From assembly GCA_031255815.1 (NCBI GenBank), contig JAIRRU010000129.1:1-7082 (forward strand): a DNA stretch of 7,082 bases. Reading direction: 5' to 3'. The DNA is from Treponema sp. Its GTDB lineage: Bacteria; Spirochaetota; Spirochaetia; Treponematales; Breznakiellaceae. The position numbers were made by a program, and so were the translations under genes. A model generated the notes under the pieces. The model searched no databases. It saw only the letters and a list, made by a program, of their open reading frames with translations, and had not been told where the DNA came from. Shown here in pieces: positions 1 through 6,187 of this stretch (the first letter of the stretch is position 1; each line of letters starts with the position of its first letter).

Positions 1-31
1 TTGGGGAGCATATCCATATCCTGCCCGCTTG

Positions 32-160
32 TTACACAAATTTTTCGTTGATATAATCCGGCGTTCCCAGGGTTCTGAGATAGGCCGCTGTATTCTCCGC
101 GTCTTCCTCGCTGACAAAAGCGCCCTGGGCGCGGATGGGGAAGGGGTTTTCCGGGTACCG
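32..160 (-). pseudogene. C-terminal remnant of an FtsK/SpoIIIE-type DNA translocase
   Basis: Read on the minus strand, the frame ending in TAA at 34-32 gives a 42-residue tail containing RYPENPFPIRAQGAF, VSEEDAENTAAYL and RTLGTPDYINEKFV. From family knowledge, this matches the conserved end of the FtsK/SpoIIIE motor domain, where an 'R-x-QGAFVSxEE' segment and a 'LGxPxYIxE' tail follow the RecA-like ATPase core. The frame stays open only back to an in-frame TAA at 205-203 and contains no ATG, GTG or TTG. Walker A/B and the rest of the motor are absent, and resemblance fades upstream of about position 160. I infer a 5'-truncated fragment rather than a working gene; the active translocase would be elsewhere. 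The family call rests on a short stretch, hence moderate confidence. Confidence 0.55.
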
Positions 161-277
161 ATGGATATAGTGATTTTGAAGTACTACCTGTCCATGAATA
201 ATTTACGCACGTTTTTTTGCAAATACTGGGTATTTTTGCTACGGTTTAGCCGGGCCGGGAACTTGGGGGTTCGACAA

Positions 278-292
278 CACGAACCACACTAA
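278..292 (-). repeat. Dispersed repeat copy, inverted relative to the right flank
   Basis: The 15-mer CACGAACCACACTAA here is the exact reverse complement of 6969-6983. It is one of about five degenerate copies of a 'TTCGTG-TGGTT-AGTG/CGCGGCTAtcc' family, which in this window occurs only in the two gene-poor flanks. It lies in the gap between the two truncated genes. Confidence 0.6.
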
Positions 293-323
293 TGTAGATG
301 GAGAGCCGGGTTTTCGGTGTTCA

Positions 324-363
324 GTCCGTGTGGTTAGAGAGGTTCGCGGCTACCTTTTTATCC
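324..363 (+). repeat. Dispersed repeat copy abutting a truncated gene
   Basis: This copy reads GTCCGTGTGGTTAGAG then GGTTCGCGGCTACC and a T-rich end. The 12-mer GGTTCGCGGCTA (341-352) is the exact reverse complement of 6832-6843, and both are followed by a similar CCTTTTTATCC / TCCTTTTACCC end. The recognisable membrane-protein reading frame begins right at the end of this copy, so the repeat appears to mark the truncation breakpoint (inference). Confidence 0.6.
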
Positions 364-592
364 ATACTTTATCAGTATTGTTGGCGGCCTGGTTGATTTT
401 GTACTGCACAATTTTCTCGCGGCCCCCCGGCGGCCTTATCCGGAAGACATCTTCAAGCTCAGCCTTTTCAGGAACCAGGTACCGATTCTGGCCGCGGCAA
501 TCCTTTCCCGTATACCCATCAATATCGCGGATCGGTTCATCGCCGTTTTAGGCGGTTACGGCGTCTCCCGCCTGTACCGTCTGGCCGCCTGA
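338..592 (+). pseudogene. C-terminal remnant of a membrane protein, ECF-transporter S-component-like
   Basis: The plus-strand frame ending in TGA at 590-592 encodes about 77 residues from the repeat edge: PYFISIVGGLVDFVLHNF, a loop with RRPYPEDIFK, then a hydrophobic segment (VPILAAAILSRIPINIADR) and FIAVLGGYGVSRLYRLAA at the end. The hydrophobic helices and the terminal 'NIADRFIAVLGGYGV' resemble the last helices of substrate-binding S components of ECF (energy-coupling factor) vitamin transporters, where an 'N-x-x-D-+' motif opens the final helix. The frame is closed upstream by TAG at 335-337 and has no ATG, GTG or TTG before the conserved part, so the N-terminal helices are missing. Codon use looks like that of a real gene. 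I read it as a 5'-truncated remnant. The specific family is tentative; 'integral membrane protein C-terminus' is safer. Confidence 0.5.
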
Positions 593-692
593 GCGGCCCG
601 GCGCAGCGCGTTTTTATCCGGCCCAAGGCCGCCGGAGCAACGCGGGAGCTTCCCTAAAGACCCGTAATTTGTTAAAGTAGGGGGAGTTTTCT

Positions 693-711
693 CCAAAACC
701 CGCGGTTTTGG
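693..711. repeat. Perfect 8-bp hairpin upstream of efp
   Basis: CCAAAACC / GGTTTTGG form a perfect 8-bp stem around a 3-nt CGC loop. It is not followed by a T-run in either direction, so it does not look like a classical intrinsic terminator. It sits between the remnant gene's stop and efp. The only promoter-like element downstream is TATAAA at 722-727, without a convincing -35. The hairpin's left arm contains CCAAAACCCG, which recurs at 2835 and 6886. Confidence 0.5.
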
Positions 712-780
712 GAAGGCGCCATATAAAACACAGCGGGAGAGGGATCCTGATCCCCGGCCCGCCGATGAAGAGAGGGAGAT

Positions 781-1344
781 ATGATTCGAGGCGGCGATAT
801 CGTTAAGGGGAGCTGTTTGCTCCAGAAAGGGCAGCCCTACCTGGTGGTTGAAAGGGAATTCCACAATCCCGGAAAGGGAACCGCCATTGCCCGCATCAAA
901 ATGAAGAGCATAAAAGACGGATCGGTTCTGTCTCTGACCATTCCCACCCAGCAGGAAGTGGAGGACGCCCAGGTGGACATCCGCTCCTGCCAGTACCAGT
1001 ATGCCGATCAGGACAATTACCACTTTATGGACGGCGAGTCTTACGACCAGTACGAGGTTCTCATCGGGGAAAACGAGGAGAAGAAATTCTACCTCAAAGA
1101 AGGCGAATCCTACGAGCTGACCATTTGGGAAGGCCGGGTAATCGACATCAAGATCCCCTACAAAGTGGTCTTTACCGTGGCGGAAAGCGAAAACTACGTG
1201 AAAGGCGATACGGTTTCGGGGGCCACCAAGCCCGTTACCACCGAAACGGGACTTACCGTCCGGGTTCCCCTCTTTATCAAACAGGGGGAGAAGATCCTGG
1301 TCAACACTGAAACCAACGAATACGTCGAACGGGTTAACGGCTGA
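781..1344 (+). CDS. efp: Translation elongation factor P
   Basis: EF-P binds ribosomes between the P and E sites and speeds peptide-bond formation at polyproline and similar stalling motifs. The 187-residue product has the full family length. The N-terminal KOW/SH3-like domain (about 1-62) carries the exposed loop HNPGKGTA with Lys32 at the tip; this matches the residue that is beta-lysylated by EpmA/EpmB in enterobacteria, which predicts a modified lysine here. Two OB-fold domains follow, and the C-terminal signature is clear (GLTVRVPLFIKQGEKILVNT, then NEYVERV, residues about 158-185). ATG781 is preceded by AGAGAGGGAGAT, a purine-rich ribosome-binding site, and no earlier in-frame start is plausible. 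It is not obviously in an operon: the following methyltransferase is separated by a GC-rich palindrome. The maturation enzymes are not in this window. Confidence 0.97.
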   Translation: MIRGGDIVKGSCLLQKGQPYLVVEREFHNPGKGTAIARIKMKSIKDGSVLSLTIPTQQEVEDAQVDIRSCQYQYADQDNYHFMDGESYDQYEVLIGENEEKKFYLKEGESYELTIWEGRVIDIKIPYKVVFTVAESENYVKGDTVSGATKPVTTETGLTVRVPLFIKQGEKILVNTETNEYVERVNG

Positions 1345-1359
1345 ACCCCGTGACCCGTC

Positions 1360-1447
1360 CGGAGGGGGGAAGCCTCCCCCCTGGCTGCGAACCTTCGGTT
1401 CTCCGCCACCCCTCTCCGCGGGGGGCGGCCCCCCCGCAACCCCTCCG
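1360..1447. repeat. 88-bp nested palindromic (REP-like) element between efp and the methyltransferase
   Basis: The outer arms CGGAGGGG (1360-1367) and CCCCTCCG (1440-1447) are exact reverse complements. Inside are three further hairpins: GGGGGGA/TCCCCCC (1364-1381, 4-nt loop), GAACC/GGTTC (triloop, near 1389-1401) and GCGGGGGG/CCCCCCGC (1418-1437, 4-nt loop). The first overlaps the outer arm, so alternative folds compete. No T-run follows, so it is not a standard terminator, though such a structure could attenuate or stabilise efp mRNA. The nested design suggests a REP/RAYT-type or similar dispersed element; whether it recurs in the genome cannot be seen here. It contains four G6-C7 homopolymer runs, prone to slippage and sequencing error. 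Confidence 0.65.
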
Positions 1448-1618
1448 ATTCCGGGGAGCTTTGAAAGGGATTACGGCCCTTACCTAAAAAGCTACAGCAA
1501 CAGGGAAGCCCTCTTCCGGTTCCGGGGCATAGATTTCCGTTTTTCCCTTTCCCTGGGGCTTTTCAGTTCGGCTGACATAGACCGGGGCACCCGGCTCCTC
1601 CTCAAGGTTTTCTCCCGG

Positions 1619-2824
1619 ATGCTGGACGAAAGCGCGGCCGCTTCGCGCCCCCTGCCCCGGCGGGTTTTGGACGCGGGTTCCGGAACCGGGGTTATCGGGA
1701 TATGCGCCGCCCGGGCGCTCATGGCCGCCGGGCTTCCGTCCCTTAAAGTCCGCGCCCAGGATCGGGACGATCTTGCCCGGATCTTCAGCGGGGGAAACGC
1801 CCTGAAGAACAGCCTTCCCCCGGCCCTGTTCAGCGCCCATACAGAGCCCCTCCTTGCCTCAGCCGCCGGGGAAACCTGGGATCTTATCCTCTCCAATATC
1901 CCCGCCAAGGCGGGAAGGCCGGTGCTGGAGGACTTTGTCCCCCGTTCAGCCGGGCTCCTTTCCCCGGAAGGCCGGGCCCTCATCGTGGCGGTGAATAGCC
2001 TGGCGGATTTTTTCCGTACCCGGATCAAGGCCTCCGCCCGGCTCCTCGGGGAGGAAGCCGGGCCGGAGCACAGGGTTTTTGTATACGCCCCTCCCGAAAC
2101 CCGCCCCTCCGGAGGGGCGGCGGCCTCTTTCCCGGAAATCCGCCGCGTCTACCTGCGGAATTCCGGCGATTACATGATGGAGGGCTTGGGCTACCGCATC
2201 GAGGCCCTGCACGGGGCGGCTGAATTCGACCGGCCCGGCCCGGCGGCGGAGGCCGCGGCCCGGCTGCTATGCCGCCTGGGGCCGGAGAAACTCTTCGCGC
2301 CGGGGCCCTTCCTGATCCACGAGGGCGGCCAGGGCCACTTTTCCGCCTGGCTCCCGGGCTTCTTGCGGCAAAAGGCCCTGTTGCCGCAGGCGCTGATCCT
2401 CCACGGCAGAAACATCATCGCCCTGGAGGCGGCCCGCTACAATACGGCCGCCGCGTATCCCGGCGGGGAAACCCCGATCCGCATCGTCCCCGGCATGGAT
2501 CTGGCCCTGGATCGGGAGCTTCTCAGCCGGGCCCTTCCCGGCCGCAGCGGGAGGGAAGCGGCGGCTTACCGTTTTATTGCCGCCTTCCCCGAACCCGTGC
2601 CCCAGACCAGGCGCTACGGCGAAATCTGGAAAGCTTTGGAAGCCCTGCTCCTCCCCGGCGGTGCGGCGCTGCTCAGCCTTCCCGCCACGGAGGCCGAGCG
2701 GTTCAACCGGAACAAACCGGAGGGGGAAGGGAAAAGCCCCGGCGAAGGGGGATTCGTCTGTCTGGGAGACCTTAAGCGGCAGGGCTTCCGCGCCATGGCC
2801 TTCCGCAAGGAACAGAGGCCCTAG
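1619..2824 (+). CDS. RsmC-like class I SAM-dependent methyltransferase (true N-terminus upstream)
   Basis: The first domain has SAM motif I VLDAGSGTG (residues 16-24 from ATG1619), a motif II-like AQDRD (46-50) and motif IV SNIPAK (92-97). That pattern fits the MTS-domain rRNA/tRNA methyltransferases (RsmC/RlmG group), with NIPA in place of NPPY. Residues 175-401 look like a second, degenerate Rossmann methyltransferase fold: IHEGGQGHFSAWL where motif I would be, GRNIIALEAARYN, and LEALLLPGGAALL. Coding evidently begins before 1619: the same frame upstream reads FERDYGPYLKSYSN, then FRFRGIDFRF and GLFSSADIDRGTRLLLKVF, and 'FS..x.D.GTRLLL' is the family's usual lead-in to motif I. However, no in-frame ATG, GTG or TTG exists between the TGA at 1199 and 1619. 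ATG1619 is the only canonical start and has only a weak AAGG site. Substrate is unknown. Family confidence is good; the 5' end is unresolved. Confidence 0.8.
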   Translation: MLDESAAASRPLPRRVLDAGSGTGVIGICAARALMAAGLPSLKVRAQDRDDLARIFSGGNALKNSLPPALFSAHTEPLLASAAGETWDLILSNIPAKAGRPVLEDFVPRSAGLLSPEGRALIVAVNSLADFFRTRIKASARLLGEEAGPEHRVFVYAPPETRPSGGAAASFPEIRRVYLRNSGDYMMEGLGYRIEALHGAAEFDRPGPAAEAAARLLCRLGPEKLFAPGPFLIHEGGQGHFSAWLPGFLRQKALLPQALILHGRNIIALEAARYNTAAAYPGGETPIRIVPGMDLALDRELLSRALPGRSGREAAAYRFIAAFPEPVPQTRRYGEIWKALEALLLPGGAALLSLPATEAERFNRNKPEGEGKSPGEGGFVCLGDLKRQGFRAMAFRKEQRP

Positions 2825-2848
2825 CCGCCGCGTGCCAAAACCCGGCGG
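2825..2848. terminator. Possible weak bidirectional hairpin between convergent genes
   Basis: The 27-bp gap between the converging methyltransferase and START-like genes holds CCGCCG (2825-2830) and CGGCGG (2843-2848), a 6-bp GC stem with a 12-nt loop containing CCAAAACC. Its position suits a shared terminator, but there is no T-run on either strand. Low confidence. Confidence 0.3.
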
Positions 2849-2851
2849 GAA

Positions 2852-3508
2852 TCAGGATTTCGCGTAGGCCGAACGGGCGGCCTTAACGAACTGGTTCATC
2901 AGATCCGTATATTCCATATTGATGATCCATCCCATGACGGTCTTCTGGAGGGGGAATTTCCTGAGTACCCGGCTGCTAGTGGTATAGCGGATATACGTCC
3001 ATTCCCTGCCCTCAAGCCGGACGCTTTCAAAATACCACTGGCCCCAGGCATCCTTTATCGATCCGTCATCGGCCACATGGGTAAAGTCGAGCAGATAGCG
3101 TTCCGGGGTATTCTCTTTTTCCACCGCCAGCAGGGTGTAGTAGGTGTCGAAGGAGAAGCTCTTGAAACCGACCCCGATGTGCCAGTCCTGGTAGGCCCCC
3201 TCGTTCTCCCGCCTTACCTGGATGCTCCTCATCCGCTTAAAAACCTGGGGGTAACGCTCGTAATCGGTTACTATCTTCCGCAGGGTTTCCTGGGGAATGT
3301 CGACGCATATATGGATATCGGCCAGCATGCCTATCCACTTGGACTGCCCCTCCCCCTCTTCGTTGGAAACGTAAGTCCGGATAACGCCGGGTTTGTTCAT
3401 AATCCGGGGCAGTTCCGTGCCGGCGGGCATTGCCGCCTCCTGGCCCCGCAGGGCAAAGGGGAAAAGAAGAAGAAGCGCAAAGGAAAAACGCCGGGACAAT
3501 TGGTACAT
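2852..3508 (-). CDS. Exported START/SRPBCC-domain protein
   Basis: The 218-residue product starts with a Sec signal peptide: MYQLSRR, then hydrophobic FSFALLLLFPFAL, with likely cleavage near RGQEA (21-25). There is no lipobox cysteine, so a periplasmic or secreted soluble protein is expected. Residues about 62-210 fit a START/SRPBCC (polyketide cyclase-like) helix-grip fold: ADIHICVDIPQETLRKIVTDYERYPQVF is the typical opening strand plus helix, followed by strands (GVGFKSFSFDTYYTLL, KDAWGQWYF, EWTYIRYTTSS) and a long C-terminal helix (MEYTDLMNQFVKAA). Such domains bind hydrophobic ligands; the ligand here is unknown. ATG3508 gives the expected signal peptide, but no good Shine-Dalgarno precedes it; the region upstream is AT-rich (3509-3565) and probably carries the promoter. 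It converges on the methyltransferase and shares orientation with the feo operon upstream, but about 70 bp of noncoding DNA argues against cotranscription. Confidence 0.8.
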   Translation of the reverse strand: MYQLSRRFSFALLLLFPFALRGQEAAMPAGTELPRIMNKPGVIRTYVSNEEGEGQSKWIGMLADIHICVDIPQETLRKIVTDYERYPQVFKRMRSIQVRRENEGAYQDWHIGVGFKSFSFDTYYTLLAVEKENTPERYLLDFTHVADDGSIKDAWGQWYFESVRLEGREWTYIRYTTSSRVLRKFPLQKTVMGWIINMEYTDLMNQFVKAARSAYAKS

Positions 3509-3578
3509 AAGGCTAATTTACTAATACAGAAAAATATTTTCCAGGAATATTTTGCAAGTATTTCTTGAACCGGGCCGC

Positions 3579-3707
3579 TTAGGCCTGCCCGGCTGTCCCG
3601 GCAAAGGGATCGGTATAGCCCCGCGCACCAAGCGCCGAATCCGGACGGAACAGAGGCGCCCCCCTGTTCCCCATGAGGTTCAGCCTGGCCCGTAAACCGC
3701 TCAACAT
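3579..3707 (-). CDS. Candidate 42-residue protein overlapping the end of the feo operon
   Basis: ATG3707 overlaps the TGA of the Cys-rich FeoB-associated gene by 7 nt (ATGTTGA), an arrangement typical of translational coupling. A GAGG at 3721-3718 lies 10 nt upstream. The product begins MLSGLRARLNLMGNRG, contains PLFRPDSALGARGY and ends DPFAGTAGQA. It has no membrane segment and no cysteines. The codons favour G/C at the third position like the neighbouring genes, which supports coding. I do not recognise the family. An internal hairpin (GGAACAG/CTGTTCC, 3647-3670) could instead mean this is 3' untranslated sequence. It is too short to be sure. Confidence 0.38.
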   Translation of the reverse strand: MLSGLRARLNLMGNRGAPLFRPDSALGARGYTDPFAGTAGQA

Positions 3708-3910
3708 TTTTTTAGTTCCTCGTCTAACAAAAAATCGCCGGGGTTTTTTGCGGCCCGCTCCCCTCGTTTCGGGCAGGAGCCGCAGCCGCAAGCGCAGCCG
3801 GTCTTCCCCTTGCGTATATTAAGTATCAGACGCACGGTAAGGGAAATCAAGATCGCGAACACGATAAAACCCACGATGATATTTCCCGCGTTGGTTTTTA
3901 AAAATTCCAT
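3701..3910 (-). CDS. FeoB-associated Cys-rich membrane protein
   Basis: A 69-residue protein with one transmembrane helix (NIIVGFIVFAILISLTVRLIL, residues about 10-30) followed by a short basic linker and a cysteine cluster GCACGCGSCP (Cys39, 41, 43, 46), then a charged tail ending in Cys69. This is the architecture of the small FeoB-associated Cys-rich membrane family, found next to feoB where FeoC is absent; a role in handing over or sensing iron at FeoB is supposed but not proven. ATG3910 is chosen because GAGGGGAG (3924-3917) lies 6 nt upstream and because the frame farther upstream only shadows feoB. It starts 29 nt after the feoB stop, so it is almost certainly cotranscribed. Inner-membrane location with a cytosolic Cys tail would follow the positive-inside rule (RLILNIRKGK after the helix). 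Confidence 0.85.
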   Translation of the reverse strand: MEFLKTNAGNIIVGFIVFAILISLTVRLILNIRKGKTGCACGCGSCPKRGERAAKNPGDFLLDEELKKC

Positions 3911-3939
3911 ACCCGGCTCCCCTCTGTTCTTACCGGTTC

Positions 3940-5946
3940 CTAAGCGGCGCCGCGAAGAGCCCTGGCTTCGGACAGTTTCTTTTCCGCGGGTTTCCGCACC
4001 AGGAGGCAGATCAGCAAAGCCAGAACCGCAAAGCCCGCCAGGGTGCCGATGTTGAAACCCCCTCCGCTCAGGAAGCTGCCCAGCTGATACACGATAAGGG
4101 CCAGCACGTAACCGAAAACCAACTGATAGGAAATGGCAAAGGCAGTCCACCGGGGGTTGTTCATTTCCCGCTTTATCGCGCCGATAGCGGCGAAGCAGGG
4201 GGGGCAGTACAAGTTAAACACAAGGAAAGCGTAGGCGGAAAGGGGGGTAAAATTCGCCGCGAAGGCGCCCCACATTTCCTCCCCCGACTCGCCCACTTCC
4301 GCAAAGCCGTAGAGTACCCCCATGGTGCCCACCACGTTTTCCTTTGCCACAAAACCCGTAATAGTGGCTACCGCGGCGTCCCAGGTTCCAAAACCCAGGG
4401 GGGCAAAGACGATCGCGATGGCCGAGCCGATGGAGGCAAGCAAACCCTCGTTCAGGTCTTCCACCATGCCGAAGCCCCCCTCGGTAAAGCCGAAGCTGGA
4501 GAGGAACCATATTACCACCGCGGAAAGCAGGATCACCGACCCCGCCTTCTTGATGAAAGACCAGGCCCGTTCCCACATACTGCGAAGCACGTTTACCAGC
4601 CCCGGCACATGGTAAGCGGGAAGTTCCATCACGAAAGGGGAAACTTCGCCCAGGAAGGGCCGGGTCTTTTTCAGCATGATCCCCGACAGGACCACCGCGA
4701 CAATGCCCAGGAAATAGGCGCTGGGCGCCACCCACCAGGCCCCGCCCAGCACCGCGCCGGAAATAAGGGCGATAATGGGGAGCTTTGCCCCGCAGGGCAT
4801 AAAGGTGGTAACCATCACCGTAAGCCTGCGGTCGTGTTCGTTTTCGATGGTGCGGGAGGCCATGACGCCGGGGATGCCGCAGCCCGTGCCGATGAGCATG
4901 GGGATAAAGCTTTTCCCCGAAAGCCCGAAACGGCGGAAGATCCGATCCAGGATAAAGGCGATCCGGGCCATGTAACCGCAGGCTTCCAGGGCGGCCAGGA
5001 AGAGGAAGAGAACCACCATCTGGGGGACAAAGCCCAGAACCGCCCCCACGCCGGCCACGATACCGTCCAGGATAAGCCCGTTAAGCCATTCCGCGGTACC
5101 GGCCATTTCCAGAAGCCCGCCGATGAGCACCGGGATACCCGGCACTTCCAGGCCGAAGAGACTCCAGCCCTCGCCGAAAAGGCCGTCGTTGGCCCAGTCG
5201 GTAACCCAGGCTCCCACCGTGGTAACGGAGACAAAGTAAATAATGAAAATAAGGGCCGCGAAAATGGGCAGGGCAAGGAAACGGTTGGTAACGACCCGGT
5301 CTATCCGGTCGCTGATCGAAAGATCCCCCCGGTTTTTCCGTTTGAAACAAGCGGAAACCAGCGCGCTGATAAACTCGTAGCGGGCCTCCGCGTCGTCTTC
5401 CCCGTCTTCCTCCGGCCCGGCCCGGGACGGCGTTACCACCGGACGGGGCGCCTTTCCCTTTTTCGCCAGAGCCAAGGCCCGCTCGGCGGCCTCATTAACC
5501 CCCGTGCCTTTAAGGGCGGAAACCGCTATTACCGGGCAGCCCAGGCCCTTTTCCAGCTTCGCAAGGTCGACGGAGTCCCCCGCCTTGTTCACCACGTCGA
5601 TCATGTTTACCACTGCCAGCACGGGGATCCCCATCTCCAGAAGCTGGGTGCTAAGAAAGAGGTTCCGCTCCAGATTGGAACCGTCAATGATGTCGAGTAT
5701 CACGTCCGGCTTTTCTTCGGTAAGGTAGTTCCGGGCGATAATCTCTTCAAGGGAATAGGGGGAAAGGGAGTATATCCCCGGCAGATCGGTCACCGTCACA
5801 TCCCGGCGGTTTTTAAGCCGCCCCTCTTTTTTCTCTACCGTTACCCCCGGCCAGTTCCCCACAAACTGGTTGGATCCGGTAAGGGCGTTAAAAAACGTGG
5901 TTTTCCCGCTGTTCGGGTTTCCCGCCAGGGCGATCTTTACGCTCAT
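3940..5946 (-). CDS. feoB: Ferrous iron transport protein B (GTP-gated Fe(II) permease)
   Basis: The 668-residue inner-membrane protein imports Fe(II), using an N-terminal G domain. All G motifs are visible: G1 GNPNSGKTT (9-17), G2 GVTVE (34-38), G3 DLPG (54-57), G4 NMID (114-117) and G5 SALKG (143-147). A helical spacer (about 155-210) with an acidic, probably flexible stretch (PEEDGEDDAEA) leads to the membrane domain from about 222. That domain contains GYMARIAFILDR (324-335) and the two inverted Gate motifs: GTGCGIPGVMASR (353-365) with MPCGAKLP (383-390), and the later GFVAKENVVGT (531-541) with LYCPPCFAAI (579-588). A final helix ends near 650. Length is within the usual 600-800 range and no key residue is missing. 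ATG5946 is preceded by AAGGAG at 6-nt spacing and follows the feoA2 stop after one base (TAAgATG), so translation is probably coupled. Regulation is expected at the feoA1 promoter. Confidence 0.97.
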   Translation of the reverse strand: MSVKIALAGNPNSGKTTFFNALTGSNQFVGNWPGVTVEKKEGRLKNRRDVTVTDLPGIYSLSPYSLEEIIARNYLTEEKPDVILDIIDGSNLERNLFLSTQLLEMGIPVLAVVNMIDVVNKAGDSVDLAKLEKGLGCPVIAVSALKGTGVNEAAERALALAKKGKAPRPVVTPSRAGPEEDGEDDAEARYEFISALVSACFKRKNRGDLSISDRIDRVVTNRFLALPIFAALIFIIYFVSVTTVGAWVTDWANDGLFGEGWSLFGLEVPGIPVLIGGLLEMAGTAEWLNGLILDGIVAGVGAVLGFVPQMVVLFLFLAALEACGYMARIAFILDRIFRRFGLSGKSFIPMLIGTGCGIPGVMASRTIENEHDRRLTVMVTTFMPCGAKLPIIALISGAVLGGAWWVAPSAYFLGIVAVVLSGIMLKKTRPFLGEVSPFVMELPAYHVPGLVNVLRSMWERAWSFIKKAGSVILLSAVVIWFLSSFGFTEGGFGMVEDLNEGLLASIGSAIAIVFAPLGFGTWDAAVATITGFVAKENVVGTMGVLYGFAEVGESGEEMWGAFAANFTPLSAYAFLVFNLYCPPCFAAIGAIKREMNNPRWTAFAISYQLVFGYVLALIVYQLGSFLSGGGFNIGTLAGFAVLALLICLLVRKPAEKKLSEARALRGAA

Positions 5947-5947
5947 C

Positions 5948-6175
5948 TTAGACTCCTTCGACTTCGATAATGTCGATATCAGCCTTTCTTAGGGAAAGCT
6001 CGTAACCCCGGACCCTTATCTCGATAGGGTCGCCTAAAGGGGCCGCCTTGCGAACCAGGATCTCCGTATTCCGGGTTATCCCCATATCCATTATCCGCCG
6101 CTTAACCGGGCCTTCTCCGTGGAGTTTTTTCACCCTAACCGTTTGGCCCGGCTTTACCTCTTTCAACGTCAGCAT
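5948..6175 (-). CDS. feoA: FeoA-family protein, second copy, directly upstream of feoB
   Basis: A 75-residue cytosolic SH3-like protein of typical FeoA length. It shows the family pattern MLTLKEVKPGQTVRVKKL, then RRIMDMGITRNTEI (the 'r-x-MG' turn) and GDPIEIRVRGYELSLRKADI, whose last strand is the most conserved part of FeoA. FeoA proteins bind FeoB and are needed for Fe(II) uptake. The start at ATG6175 is favoured over an in-frame ATG at 6265, because AGGAG (6187-6183) lies 7 nt upstream and the extra 30 residues would overlap feoA1 and are unlike FeoA. It begins 10 nt after the feoA1 stop, its ribosome-binding site overlapping that stop, and its own stop is one base before feoB. It is closer to classical FeoA than the first copy. 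Confidence 0.93.
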   Translation of the reverse strand: MLTLKEVKPGQTVRVKKLHGEGPVKRRIMDMGITRNTEILVRKAAPLGDPIEIRVRGYELSLRKADIDIIEVEGV

Positions 6176-6182
6176 ACCCGCT

Positions 6183-6187
6183 CTCCT
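6183..6187 (-). promoter_or_regulatory. Ribosome-binding site deciding the second feoA start
   Basis: AGGAG, overlapping the TAG stop of the first feoA, ends 7 nt before ATG6175. It supports the 75-residue start over the longer in-frame ATG at 6265, which lies inside the upstream gene. Confidence 0.8.

Noticed and set aside
29..292. 87-codon plus-strand ORF
   Set aside because: It is antisense to the FtsK-like tail and runs into a repeat; no motif and no ribosome-binding site.
270..363. Repeats here as a CRISPR array
   Set aside because: The copies are degenerate, in both orientations and not regularly spaced.
556..1023. 155-codon minus-strand ORF
   Set aside because: It overlaps efp antisense; the efp frame has full family similarity, so this is a shadow.
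1492..2028. 178-codon minus-strand ORF
   Set aside because: It is antisense to the methyltransferase and Arg/Ser/Pro-rich, as expected for a shadow frame in GC-rich DNA.
3077..3568. 163-codon plus-strand ORF
   Set aside because: It is antisense to the START-like gene, whose signal peptide and fold are convincing.
3647..3670. GGAACAG/CTGTTCC hairpin as an intrinsic terminator of the feo operon
   Set aside because: The 7-bp stem has a 10-nt loop and no T-run follows on the minus strand; it also lies inside the candidate small ORF.
3911..4150. N-terminal 80-codon extension of the Cys-rich protein into feoB
   Set aside because: It would overlap the end of feoB in another frame and looks like shadow sequence; a good ribosome-binding site supports ATG3910.
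4609..5970. 453-codon plus-strand ORF
   Set aside because: It lies antisense to feoB over nearly its whole length; the product is His/Gly/Pro-rich with no motifs, while feoB has all G and Gate motifs.
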